Positions 35,931 to 44,862 of a stretch of DNA of 64,000 nucleotides are shown here, one piece after another. The position numbers and the translations under genes are program-made. The stretch lies in contig QQVM01000002.1 of the NCBI GenBank assembly GCA_003389385.1, positions 47,333 through 111,332 of the forward strand. Direction: 5' to 3'. The notes beneath the pieces are model-generated. The model was not told the DNA's origin, searched no databases, and saw only the letters and a list, made by a program, of their open reading frames with translations. Positions within the stretch are counted from its first letter, which is position 1. Every line of letters starts with the position of its first letter. This DNA comes from Bacteroidota bacterium (GTDB lineage Bacteria; Bacteroidota; Bacteroidia; AKYH767-A; 2013-40CM-41-45).

Positions 35931-36156
35931 AGTCTAAGGTAATAATTCCGGAAAACCAGATTAGATTGATCCAATATTATTTTAAACAAATAAATCAAGC
36001 AAGTACAAATAAGTTACTATTCATCTGAAATCATAAAATGTAAAAAATAATTGAGTCCGATTATCTAATCATCTAAATAGATGAGAGAATTGCAATGCGA
36101 AAAGAATCTTCAGTATACAAAAAAATATGACAAAACTTTGTGATGAAAGAGAATTA

Positions 36157-36657
36157 TTAATGGGGTAGTTTCTCTCTGAAATATCCATACACCCAGGTTC
36201 CTGCAATCGCGCTCAGGAGTGTTACTAAGACTACAGTAGAGCCTGATCCGATTTGAGCAAACAAGGGGCCCGGACAAGCGCCGGTCAATGCCCAACCAAA
36301 GCCAAAGGTGACGCCTCCGTATATCTGACCTTTATTAAACTTCTTGGAGTGAAACTCTATTTTCTCACCGTAGATTGTCCTGATGTTGAAATTTTTTATC
36401 ATCCATACGGAGATCATTCCGGTAAGAATTGCGCTACCGATGATACCGTACATATGAAATGACTGGAAGCGAAACATCTCCTGGATGCGGAACCAGCTGA
36501 TCACTTCGGATTTTACAAAGACAATTCCAAAGAGAATTCCTACGATAAAATATTTTATGTTGTGATACCATTTGTGATTCAACTGGCTTTCATTAACGCA
36601 TACGGCATCAAGTGATCGCACTTCGAAATCTGTATTGTTGTCTTGTCTCTGGAACAT
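36157..36657 (-). CDS. YeeE/YedE family sulfur transporter, second half
   Basis: 166 residues from the ATG at 36657; the frame is open further upstream but that part overlaps the preceding gene. Four predicted helices, with FGWALTGACPGPLFAQIG carrying the conserved Cys that in YeeE-type proteins touches thiosulfate or another sulfur species. The start is 11 nt after the stop of the first half, the PmpA/PmpB-like split arrangement. It is the last gene of the sulfur operon. Confidence 0.85.
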   Translation of the reverse strand: MFQRQDNNTDFEVRSLDAVCVNESQLNHKWYHNIKYFIVGILFGIVFVKSEVISWFRIQEMFRFQSFHMYGIIGSAILTGMISVWMIKNFNIRTIYGEKIEFHSKKFNKGQIYGGVTFGFGWALTGACPGPLFAQIGSGSTVVLVTLLSAIAGTWVYGYFREKLPH

Positions 36658-36668
36658 TTTAATTCGTT

Positions 36669-37232
36669 TTATAGGGAAAGGATGGATGGAAGGATTAAGT
36701 TGGCCATGATAATGCCTCCGATCATGAATGAAATTGTGGCAATTAAAGAAGGAAGTTGCAGGTTCGACAGTCCCATGATGGCGTGTCCGCTTGTACAACC
36801 GCCTGCATAGCGCGTGCCGAATCCTACCATCAAACCGCCGGCAACCATTAAGAGAAATCCTTTCAAAGAGAAGAGATTGTTCCAGTTAATAATGTCGGGT
36901 GGAATAAGGCTGGAATAATTTTCAATACCGTATCCTTTCAATTCTGATGCCAGGTCTGGATGAATGTTGACGGCATAAGGTTCACTTAGATAACTTACCG
37001 CGATGAATCCACCTGCCAGAATTCCTGCTACAAAGAAGAGATTCCAGATTTCTTTTTTCCAGTCGTATTTGAAGAATGGAACATTAGCAGGCAGACAGGC
37101 TGCACAGATGTGTCTCAATGAGGAACTGATGCCAAATGTTTTATTTCCCAGTAGTAGAAGGGCAGGAACAGTCAGTCCAATGAGCGGACCTGCTATATAC
37201 CATGGCCAGGGATTTGTGATGCTTTCGAACAT
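36669..37232 (-). CDS. YeeE/YedE family sulfur transporter, first half
   Basis: 187 residues with four or five helices. GFGTRYAGGCTSGHAIMGLS is the diagnostic motif (conserved Cys in GCTSGH). YeeE imports thiosulfate in E. coli; split pairs like this one are commonly next to persulfide dioxygenases. Follows the TPMT-like methyltransferase after 101 nt, on the same strand. Confidence 0.88.
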   Translation of the reverse strand: MFESITNPWPWYIAGPLIGLTVPALLLLGNKTFGISSSLRHICAACLPANVPFFKYDWKKEIWNLFFVAGILAGGFIAVSYLSEPYAVNIHPDLASELKGYGIENYSSLIPPDIINWNNLFSLKGFLLMVAGGLMVGFGTRYAGGCTSGHAIMGLSNLQLPSLIATISFMIGGIIMANLILPSILSL

Positions 37233-37333
37233 ATTTGTTTAAGTACTGCTTTGTTCAGTATATATTATTGATCTTTTTAATTGACTGAATCCGGAAATGC
37301 TTTGTGCGCTAATTGAGAGAATTTATTACTCAG

Positions 37334-37984
37334 TTAGTCTAACCTGTTCTTTTTGATGAGTTCGATGAACACTTCAGAACCTGCACGCTGGGGAATGCTG
37401 TTACGGCATTCTTCCATCTTGCTGATATGAAAGTGAGGTTCCAGAACAGGCTTATACTCACATGGGCATCCTCCGAAGGGCGGACCTTCCTGTTCAAAAG
37501 TTCTGTCAAATAATACGCCTGCAACTATGCCGTCATTTTTCAGAAGCGATGCAGATTTTTCAGCATACTCCATTCTTCTGGAAGGAGGAATTGCGCAGAA
37601 AAATGTTTGTTCAAGAATGAGGTCGTATTCTCCTTCATGCCTGAAAAAGTCTTCGCACAGCACTTTCACTGAACTTATCGCTTCGAATTTCTTTTGCAGT
37701 ATTTCCACAGCTGAAGGCGCAATATCGATGAGTGTGATATCAGTAAATCCTGCATTAGCCAATGCTTCCGCTTCATAGGCGTTTCCGCATCCCGGTATCA
37801 GTATTGATGCATCTTTGTCTGAATAGCTGTTCATATATTCCGTAAGCGGAGGAGAAGCGTAGCCGATGTCCCATCCGGTTTGATTTTGTTTCCACTGTTT
37901 TTCCCAGTAGTCTTTATCAAGAGGAACATCGCACTGGCTTACACAACATGTAATTTCCTTTGCAGGCTTGATATTTTCTTCCAT
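37334..37984 (-). CDS. TPMT-like SAM-dependent methyltransferase
   Basis: 216 residues. DYWEKQWKQNQTGWDIGYAS is the thiopurine S-methyltransferase family opening. SILIPGCGNAYEAEALA is the SAM-binding loop, and YDLILEQTFFCAIPPSRR is a family signature. Members methylate thiols, selenols, halides or hydrogen sulfide. Lying 47 nt after a persulfide dioxygenase gene, a thiol or sulfide substrate is likely (inference). Cys-rich N-terminus (TCCVSQCD) may bind metal or react with sulfur species. Confidence 0.85.
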   Translation of the reverse strand: MEENIKPAKEITCCVSQCDVPLDKDYWEKQWKQNQTGWDIGYASPPLTEYMNSYSDKDASILIPGCGNAYEAEALANAGFTDITLIDIAPSAVEILQKKFEAISSVKVLCEDFFRHEGEYDLILEQTFFCAIPPSRRMEYAEKSASLLKNDGIVAGVLFDRTFEQEGPPFGGCPCEYKPVLEPHFHISKMEECRNSIPQRAGSEVFIELIKKNRLD

Positions 37985-38031
37985 AGTTATTTAGACTGAA
38001 ATTATTGAATTCAGAGCTAGACTGTATAAAT

Positions 38032-39447
38032 TTACTGTGCCATCACTTTGCTCTGGCAGATGTAATCGGTTCTGGGCACAGATGTTTTGGCAATACCGTT
38101 GAAGCCCTCAGCGATCTCGGTGAAATTCCTGAAGCCCCTTGCCTGCAGGATGCTGGCTGCAATCATGCTTCTGTAACCTCCGGCGCAATGCATGAAGAAA
38201 TGCTGATCCGGATTAATGTCCTTGATCCACTCGTTTATGTAAGCCAGCGGTTTGCTGTACGCATCTTCAACGTGCTCAGCAGAATATTCTCCTTCTTTGC
38301 GTATGTCAATGATCATGTCTTTTTTAACATCTACCTTTGATGCGAATTCTTCCGCACTGATTCTTTTTACTGTGTCAATTTCTTTGCCGGCATTCTTCCA
38401 GGTGTTAAAGCCGCCTTTCAGATGACCAAGAACATTATCGAAACCGACTCGGCTGAGCCTGGTCACGGATTCTTCTTCTTTACCTTCGTCAGTAACGAGA
38501 AGGATTGGTTGCTTTACGTTAACAATCATGGCTCCTGCCCATGGGGCGAAGTCGCCTTTGATGCCGATGTTGATAGACTGAGGAATGAAGCCTTTGGCGA
38601 ATTCTGAATTGCCTCTGGTGTCGAGAATCAATGCGCCCGATTGTTCGGCAAGCATTTCGAATTCATCCGCATTCAGTTCTTTCATTCCCTGATTCAGCAC
38701 CTTGTCGAAGCTTTCATAACCTTTTTTGTTCATTGCAACATTCATCCCGAAATATGCCGGAGGAGGAAGCAGACCGTCTGTAACTGCGCTGATGAATGAT
38801 TCCTTGTCTTTTTGCTTCAGAGCATAATTGACTTTTTTCTGATTGCCAAGCGTATCAACGGTTTCCTTCATCATGTTTTTACCGCATGCGGAACCTGCGC
38901 CATGCGCAGGATATACAGTTACATCATCTGGTAAAGGAAGGATTTTATTATAGAGACTTTCATATAACATTCCGGCAAGTTGCTCCTGGGTCATGCTTGC
39001 GGCTTTTTGAGCCAGATCTGGCCTGCCTACGTCTCCGAGGAATAAGGTATCGCCGCTGAAAAGGGCTGTCTCTTTTCCGTTCTCATCCATCAGCAAATAG
39101 CATGAACTTTCCATGGTATGGCCAGGAGTGTGCAGGACTTTAATTTTTACATTTCCGATTTCAAAAATCTGATTGTCTTTAGCAATGATTGCTTCGAATT
39201 CAGGTGTCGCATCAGGGCCGTAGACAATTGGTGCTCCTGTTTTACGGCTGAGGTCGAGATGCCCGCTCACAAAATCAGCGTGAAAATGCGTTTCAAATAT
39301 GTACTTCAGTTTTACACCGTCGCGCTCCAGACGATCTATGTAAGGTTTCGTTTCTCTCAAAGGGTCGATTATAACCGCTTCTCCGTTCGAAACTATGTAA
39401 TAAGCGCCTTGAGCAAGGCATCCGGTGTAGATTTGTTCAACTTTCAT
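38032..39447 (-). CDS. CstB-like persulfide dioxygenase with pseudorhodanese and rhodanese domains
   Basis: 471 residues. Residues ~1-240: ETHE1-type metallo-beta-lactamase domain with THFHADFVSGH (His54, His56, Asp58, His63), LHTPGHTMES and SGDTLFLGDVGRPDL. Residues ~260-355: rhodanese fold (ALILDTRGNSEF) whose active loop reads LLVTDEGKEE, without Cys. Residues ~365-455: second rhodanese with an intact loop, HCAGGYRS (Cys ~421). The same three-part order defines Staphylococcus CstB, which turns persulfides plus oxygen into thiosulfate. Preceded by an Fnr-like operator and followed by the methyltransferase and transporter genes. Confidence 0.92.
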   Translation of the reverse strand: MKVEQIYTGCLAQGAYYIVSNGEAVIIDPLRETKPYIDRLERDGVKLKYIFETHFHADFVSGHLDLSRKTGAPIVYGPDATPEFEAIIAKDNQIFEIGNVKIKVLHTPGHTMESSCYLLMDENGKETALFSGDTLFLGDVGRPDLAQKAASMTQEQLAGMLYESLYNKILPLPDDVTVYPAHGAGSACGKNMMKETVDTLGNQKKVNYALKQKDKESFISAVTDGLLPPPAYFGMNVAMNKKGYESFDKVLNQGMKELNADEFEMLAEQSGALILDTRGNSEFAKGFIPQSINIGIKGDFAPWAGAMIVNVKQPILLVTDEGKEEESVTRLSRVGFDNVLGHLKGGFNTWKNAGKEIDTVKRISAEEFASKVDVKKDMIIDIRKEGEYSAEHVEDAYSKPLAYINEWIKDINPDQHFFMHCAGGYRSMIAASILQARGFRNFTEIAEGFNGIAKTSVPRTDYICQSKVMAQ

Positions 39448-39468
39448 TTTCTTGATAATTTAATATTG

Positions 39469-39514
39469 CAAATTTCGGAATTTTGAATGTAACAATTTAT
39501 GACTTTAGTTACAA
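39469..39514 (-). promoter_or_regulatory. Fnr-like operator and promoter of the persulfide dioxygenase operon
   Basis: TTATGAC-TTTA-GTTACAA (39497-39514) fits TTGTnAC-N4-GTnACAA with one mismatch. The minus-strand -7 candidate GAAATTTG is at 39476-39469. From the centre of the palindrome to the TTTG is exactly 33 nt, the same as at the tauE promoter, and matches an activator centred near -41. Confidence 0.65.
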
Positions 39515-39522
39515 ATGATGAA

Positions 39523-40317
39523 TTATTTCATTATTGTTTCGCGGATGATCATATAAACTCCAATTAGGAGCGTAAACCAGCCAAATACAGGTTTTAGTTG
39601 ATCTCCATTTATTTTTCCTGAGAGCCTTGAACCTATGATTATGCCTAATATGGCAAAGGAGGTAATAATAAACAGGAAATTCCAGTCAAACATACCCAGA
39701 GCTCCTTCGCCCATGAATCCTATCAGTGATTTTGCGGCAATAATTACCAATGAAGTGCCGACAGCCTCTTTCATCGGAAGATTGCTTAAAAGTACCAAAG
39801 CCGGAATGATGAGGAAGCCTCCGCCGGCACCTACCATGCCGGTGAGAACACCCACTATGCTTCCTTCCAGAAGGATCAATGGAGTGTGAAATTTTCGATT
39901 CGGAGTTGTTCCCTCTTTGGGTTTTCTTTTGCGTATCATGCCGTAAGATGCAGCGATCATCAAGAATGCAAAAAGAAGAAGCAGCATGATGCTTTTTGTA
40001 ATCGTCAGACTTCCTGCATTGAACAAGTGATCTGGAACAGCAGGTAATATATATGCTCTTGTGAGAAAAACTGCTGTGATTGAAGGAACTCCGAATTCAA
40101 TCGCTGTCCTGATGTTTACAAGTCCTTTTCTGAATGAGGAGAAGGATCCGACCAGGCTCGTCGTACCGACAATGAACAGAGAATATGCTGTGGCCATTAC
40201 AGCATCCACACTGAAAAGATAAACAAGTACAGGTACGGTCAAAATACTTCCGCCCCCTCCGATTAGTCCGAGCGAAATGCCTATTAGCACTGATGCAATG
40301 TAACCTGCTGTTTCCAT
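39523..40317 (-). CDS. TauE/SafE family sulfite/organosulfonate exporter
   Basis: 264 residues from the ATG at 40317 (a TTG one codon earlier is open). Eight or so helices, beginning GYIASVLIGISLGLIGGGGSILTVP and repeating the motif as GSIVGVLTGMVGAGGGFLIIP, the internal duplication of the family. In cst-type operons TauE exports sulfite or thiosulfate made from persulfides. It lies between the Crp/Fnr gene and the persulfide dioxygenase, with its own Fnr-like promoter. Confidence 0.9.
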   Translation of the reverse strand: METAGYIASVLIGISLGLIGGGGSILTVPVLVYLFSVDAVMATAYSLFIVGTTSLVGSFSSFRKGLVNIRTAIEFGVPSITAVFLTRAYILPAVPDHLFNAGSLTITKSIMLLLLFAFLMIAASYGMIRKRKPKEGTTPNRKFHTPLILLEGSIVGVLTGMVGAGGGFLIIPALVLLSNLPMKEAVGTSLVIIAAKSLIGFMGEGALGMFDWNFLFIITSFAILGIIIGSRLSGKINGDQLKPVFGWFTLLIGVYMIIRETIMK

Positions 40318-40336
40318 CAATTTGAATTTGATGCTG

Positions 40337-40382
40337 CAAAATTACAGCAGTACATTTGGACAGATTGTCACTTTTGTTACAA
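40337..40382 (-). promoter_or_regulatory. Fnr-like operator and promoter of tauE
   Basis: TTGTCAC-TTTT-GTTACAA (40365-40382) is a near-perfect dyad that covers the stop codon of the Crp/Fnr gene. The minus-strand -7 box TAATTTTG (40344-40337) is an exact TAnnTTTG match. Centre to TTTG is 33 nt; there is no TTTG at the -33 position, as expected for an activator-dependent promoter. Confidence 0.75.
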
Positions 40383-41000
40383 AAGGGTGATTTTATTTCT
40401 GCCCAGACTTACGGTGCCGTTTTCTTCAAGCTGCTTCAGCAATCTGGAAACCACAACTCTTGCTGTGCCAAGCTCATTGGCAAGCTGTTCGTGAGAACTG
40501 TTTATTGTTTTGGAGTTAGTCAGATCAGACTTTTTACGCATGAGCGTCAGCAGCCTTTCGTCAACTTTTTTAAAAGCGATCTCATTGATGATTTGTAGCA
40601 ATTCTTCAAAGCGTTTATGATACAAGCGGAAAATATAATCCAGCCATTCCGGATGTTCCTTGATAAACAAGGAAACTTTGTCAACCGGAAGAAACAGTAT
40701 TTCAGCGTCTTCTTCCACTTCTGCTTTTACCTTGCTTGTTTCATTGTGCAGTCCGCCAAGGAAAGACATGATGCAGCTTTCTCCTGCCTTTATGTAATAA
40801 AGCATCAGTTCTTTTCCGTCTTCATCAGTCCGCATTACTTTAATGGAACCTTTGATCACGATAGGTATTGAGCGTATGTAAGCGTTTTCATTCAGAATCA
40901 CATCACCGGATTGATAATTCTTATGAATGCTGTACTTGTGAAGTTTATCAATTAGATCGGGAGAGGATTTAAATTCGGTGATTTGTTCCAGGTTGACCAT
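40377..41000 (-). CDS. Crp/Fnr family transcription regulator of the sulfur module
   Basis: 207 residues. Cyclic-nucleotide-binding-like domain at ~15-130 (YQSGDVILNENAYIRSIPIVIKGSI, GKELMLYYIKAGESCIMSF) and HTH_Crp at ~150-207 (SSHEQLANELGTARVVVSRLLKQLEENG). It has a single Cys (in ESCIMSF) and lacks Fnr's iron-sulfur cysteines, so that Cys or a small ligand may sense the signal. The next gene starts 59 nt on, with the operator overlapping this stop codon. Inference: it activates tauE and the dioxygenase operon in response to reactive sulfur or oxygen. Confidence 0.9.
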   Translation of the reverse strand: MVNLEQITEFKSSPDLIDKLHKYSIHKNYQSGDVILNENAYIRSIPIVIKGSIKVMRTDEDGKELMLYYIKAGESCIMSFLGGLHNETSKVKAEVEEDAEILFLPVDKVSLFIKEHPEWLDYIFRLYHKRFEELLQIINEIAFKKVDERLLTLMRKKSDLTNSKTINSSHEQLANELGTARVVVSRLLKQLEENGTVSLGRNKITLL

Positions 41001-41004
41001 TTTG

Positions 41005-41012
41005 CAAAACTA
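41005..41012 (-). promoter_or_regulatory. -7 box of the Crp/Fnr gene
   Basis: Minus-strand TAGTTTTG matches TAnnTTTG, ending 4 nt before the ATG at 41000, so the mRNA may have no leader. No convincing -33 element. Confidence 0.45.
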
Positions 41013-41220
41013 CATCAAAATAGCAGATATCTTGTCCTGCCATGATTTTACCCTGAACGGTTTTTAATTATATGAAACTAAGATTATAACAAGGATTGCG
41101 TTATAATTCATCCCATGAAGAATAATTGATTGCCAATTCCTCATTGTTAACCATTTTTAACACAGAATTCATTGATATCTGCATTTTCTTTTCTTATTTC
41201 GCATTTAAATCACATCTCCC

Positions 41221-43650
41221 TTGCTTTTCAGAATTCCCTTTTACGCCTTGTTGGCGATTATTTCTCATTTAAATGTTTCAGCTCAGGATATTTCCATCAA
41301 AGGGCAGGTTTTTGACGATGCCAATCAGCCTGTGCCTGGAGCTATTGTTGAGCTGACAAGGGTGAGCGACTCTTTGCTCGCAAAAGCGAACGTCACAGAT
41401 GCGAACGGAAAGTTCAGCATACAGGATGCCCAATCAGGAACATATTTCCTGAAAGTTTCAATGCTTGGTTTTCAAACACATTATGGAAGCGAGTTTGCCT
41501 ATACAGGTGCTGAGAAAAATATTCCTTCAATTAAACTTTCACGTGGAGTGGTTGCTTTGAAGGAAGCTCAGGTCACGGCATTGAGGCCTCTTATTGAAGT
41601 AAAGCCGGATAAAACAGTTTTCAATGTAGAGAACAGCATCAATGCTACAGGAAGCACAGCCCTGGAATTGCTTCAGAAAGCACCGGGAGTAGTGGTTGAC
41701 AACAATGACAACATCATGCTGAAAGGAAGGGGAGGAGTGCTTGTTCAGGTTGATGGCAGAGACATGCATTTATCTGGTTCAGAGCTTGGAGATTATCTGC
41801 GATCCGTGAACAGCGCAGATGTGGATAACATTGAGCTGATTTCAAATCCATCTTCGAAATATGAAGCAAAAGGTACGGCCGGCATCATCAACATTCGTCT
41901 GAAGCGTAACAAGAATTTTGGCACCAACGGTTCTGTTACACTTGGATACGCAACAGGCGCTTATTCAAAGTACAATACTGGCTTTTCCCTGAACAGCCGT
42001 TCAAAGAAATTTGGCTTTTTTTCTACTTATGGTAATAACTGGGGACAAAGACTTTTTGAGATCAACTTTTACCGGGAGCAGTTTCCTTACATCTACAATT
42101 CAACTGCACAGATTATCAGTTCCGGTATGAAGCACAATTACAATACCGGGTTTGATTATTATATGAACAAGAGAAATACTCTTGGAATCATGATTACAGG
42201 TAACCATGGTGTACCAAACAGCAAGAATATCAGCCGCAACAGAATCAGCAGTTTCAGTTCCGAAATTCCGGACAGTATTTTGCAATCGGACCAAAGTACA
42301 CGTGGACATACACATAATCTTTCACTCAATCTTAATCACCGATATGCAGATACGCTTGGCAGTGAATTGAGCACTGACCTTGATATAGCGTATTACGATG
42401 GCTTTAAAAACAATTTCCAGCCAAACATTTACACCTTGCCGGATTATGTGACTGTGCTTTCATCTGCTTTCTATCGTTCTGTAACATCCACGATTATCAA
42501 TATATACACGCTTAAATCAGACTATTCCAGGAAATTTAAGAGTGGGAAGCTTGGCGCCGGATATAAAGTTTCACTGGTGGGCACGGACAATGATTTTGAT
42601 TTTTTCAGTGTTAACGGATCCTCTGAAACGCTTGATCAGACGAGAAGCAATCAATTTTCATACAATGAAAATGTGTTTGCCGGATACCTGAATTACCAGA
42701 CCAATTGGAGGAAGTTTCAGTTTCAGGGAGGACTACGTCTTGAGCATACATCAAGTGAAGGCGATTTGAAAAATGCAGCTGATACTGTGAACGACAGAAA
42801 CGTAAAAAGAAATTATTCTGATCTCTTTCCCAGCGCAGGTGCAACTTATGCTCATAACAGAACGCATTCCACTTCACTTCAGTACAGCCGACGCATCAAT
42901 CGTCCGAATTATCAGGAGCTGAATCCTTTTGAGTTTAAACTTGATGAGCTCAGCACAAGAAAAGGCAATCCATTTCTGAATCCCCAATATTCACATAAGG
43001 TCGAGTTGTCGCATACGTACAAATACGCGACTACAATCAGCGTAGGATACAGCCATACGTCAGATTTCTTCGCGCAGATTACAGACACACTTGACAATGG
43101 AAAAAGCAGGCTTACACCGCGAAATCTCGCTACAGAAAATATACTCAACGTCGGTCTCGCTTCTTCTCTTCAGCCTGTAAAATGGTATGGAGTGTATTTC
43201 AACATGAGCCTGAACAACCAGCATTACAAGGCTGATTTTGGTGAAGGGAAAACAATTGATGAGTCAGTAACTAGTTTTAATATTTTCGCACAGAACACTT
43301 TTAAGATTCCTGGAGAAATGACCTTCGAAGTCTCCGGATGGTTTAACAGTGCGGGCGTGTGGAGCGGATCTTATGTAACCAGGCCCAACGGATCGCTTGA
43401 TCTTGGTTTGCAGAAAAAGCTTTTTTCCGACCGAGCAAGCTTGAAGCTGTCATATTCGGACATACTGAACACTGCCCCCTGGCGCAGCAGAAATGCATAT
43501 GGGGGAATTGTGATTTTGGTAAATGGTAACTGGGAGAGCCAGCAGTTCCGCGCTTCATTCACCTGGCGCTTTGGCAACAAGCAGGTGCAGGGAGTGAAGC
43601 AGCGTAAGTCGGGCAGCGAATCAGAACAGAAGAGGATCGGGGGCGACTGA
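41221..43650 (+). CDS. TonB-linked outer membrane beta-barrel protein (PF14905 type), TTG start
   Basis: 809 residues. Signal peptide MLFRIPFYALLAIISHLNVSAQ, then a carboxypeptidase-regulatory-like beta-sandwich (ISIKGQVFDDANQPVPGAIVEL), a plug domain (INATGSTALELLQKAPGVVVDNNDNIMLKGRGGVLVQVDG) and a ~550-residue outer-membrane barrel. No ATG exists before or within the signal peptide: the frame closes at a TAA at 41206 and the first usable codon is TTG at 41221. Substrate unknown. Not SusC-type; no SusD partner. Confidence 0.85.
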   Translation: MLFRIPFYALLAIISHLNVSAQDISIKGQVFDDANQPVPGAIVELTRVSDSLLAKANVTDANGKFSIQDAQSGTYFLKVSMLGFQTHYGSEFAYTGAEKNIPSIKLSRGVVALKEAQVTALRPLIEVKPDKTVFNVENSINATGSTALELLQKAPGVVVDNNDNIMLKGRGGVLVQVDGRDMHLSGSELGDYLRSVNSADVDNIELISNPSSKYEAKGTAGIINIRLKRNKNFGTNGSVTLGYATGAYSKYNTGFSLNSRSKKFGFFSTYGNNWGQRLFEINFYREQFPYIYNSTAQIISSGMKHNYNTGFDYYMNKRNTLGIMITGNHGVPNSKNISRNRISSFSSEIPDSILQSDQSTRGHTHNLSLNLNHRYADTLGSELSTDLDIAYYDGFKNNFQPNIYTLPDYVTVLSSAFYRSVTSTIINIYTLKSDYSRKFKSGKLGAGYKVSLVGTDNDFDFFSVNGSSETLDQTRSNQFSYNENVFAGYLNYQTNWRKFQFQGGLRLEHTSSEGDLKNAADTVNDRNVKRNYSDLFPSAGATYAHNRTHSTSLQYSRRINRPNYQELNPFEFKLDELSTRKGNPFLNPQYSHKVELSHTYKYATTISVGYSHTSDFFAQITDTLDNGKSRLTPRNLATENILNVGLASSLQPVKWYGVYFNMSLNNQHYKADFGEGKTIDESVTSFNIFAQNTFKIPGEMTFEVSGWFNSAGVWSGSYVTRPNGSLDLGLQKKLFSDRASLKLSYSDILNTAPWRSRNAYGGIVILVNGNWESQQFRASFTWRFGNKQVQGVKQRKSGSESEQKRIGGD

Positions 43651-43869
43651 TTTTGAATAATTGCTTCTTTTATTTTAAGGAATTCCAATCAATTTTTGGA
43701 TTATGCGTTCATGGCTTAGAAGATTTATTAAGTTCAGAGCGCAATCTTCATTAGATACTTTAATGCTGTAGTTGAGTCAGCTGGCTCCTGTTTAGTTTGC
43801 TCCTTGCACAAACCAAAATTTTTTTTTAAATTGTTTAATTACAATTAAACATTTTCTAAATATTCTTTC

Positions 43870-44766
43870 ATGGATTTAAATCAGGCGCTTGAGCTTATTA
43901 CAACTAAACTTTCAACATGGATAAGGGATTTTATTGAGATCCTGCCTAATCTTGCAATTGCTTCCGTGCTGTTGGTGCTCGGAATATTTTTAGCAAAGAA
44001 AATCCGGACATTGGCTCACAATATGTTTGACAAGATCGTCAGTGCCAAAACACTGGTGAGTTTGTTCAGTTCCATTGTTTATGTTTTCCTGATCAGTATA
44101 ATTGTTTTCACTGCACTGAGTATAGTTAAGCTTGACAAGGTAGTGGTTTCTCTTCTGGCAGGTGCAGGTATTGTCGGTTTGGCATTGGCATTTGCTTTCC
44201 AGGATATAGCAGCGAATTTCATGTCTGGTATTTTCATTTCTTTACGAAGGCCGATCAGAATTGGGGACTTTGTAAAACTGGGAGGATATACTGGTACTGT
44301 TACTGAAATAAATTTACGCGACACAATCATTAAAACCGGCCAAGGTCAGATTGTAATCATTCCGAACAAGGAAATTTTTCAAAATCCCATTGAAAATTTT
44401 TCTATGCTGGGAAAGCGCAGAATGGATTTGCAGGTAGGAATTTCTTATGGAGACGATCTTGAAAAAGTGGTTGAGGTAACTCTCGATGCTTTAAAGGGAA
44501 TAAAGGGGACGACAGATGATGAAATAACATTGTTTTTCCAGGAGTTTGGCGGAAGCTCAATAAACTATACTGTCAGAATATGGGTGGATAACCCAAGGCA
44601 GTCATCTTATTCGGAAGTGGCGCACGAAGCTATTAAAAGAATCAAGAAAGCATATGAAGTAAATAACATCAGTCTGCCATTCCCTACACGCACTCTTGAT
44701 TTCGGAGTGAAAGGAGGTAAGACACTTGGGGAAGTACTGGAGAGTGCAAAGCTAAACAGGCAATAG
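43870..44766 (+). CDS. Small-conductance mechanosensitive channel (MscS family)
   Basis: 298 residues. Three helices (~22-42, ~60-80, ~90-125), the third being the Gly/Ala-rich pore helix LLAGAGIVGLALAFAFQDIAANF. The beta domain follows with RRPIRIGDFVKLGGYTGTVTEI and PNKEIFQNPIENF. It releases osmolytes on hypo-osmotic shock. Length is close to E. coli MscS (286 aa). Confidence 0.93.
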   Translation: MDLNQALELITTKLSTWIRDFIEILPNLAIASVLLVLGIFLAKKIRTLAHNMFDKIVSAKTLVSLFSSIVYVFLISIIVFTALSIVKLDKVVVSLLAGAGIVGLALAFAFQDIAANFMSGIFISLRRPIRIGDFVKLGGYTGTVTEINLRDTIIKTGQGQIVIIPNKEIFQNPIENFSMLGKRRMDLQVGISYGDDLEKVVEVTLDALKGIKGTTDDEITLFFQEFGGSSINYTVRIWVDNPRQSSYSEVAHEAIKRIKKAYEVNNISLPFPTRTLDFGVKGGKTLGEVLESAKLNRQ

Positions 44767-44862
44767 TTTGATGTTCATTCTTTATATTGAGCATACAATT
44801 CAGTTTTCTGACCATTTCACTTTTATCAGCTGCGGAAAATGTTATAAATATTTCCGCGGGCA

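Noticed and set aside
36658..36798. N-terminal extension of the second YeeE/YedE half
   Set aside because: Would overlap the preceding gene and is polar and His-rich, unlike family N-termini; the ATG at 36657 fits.
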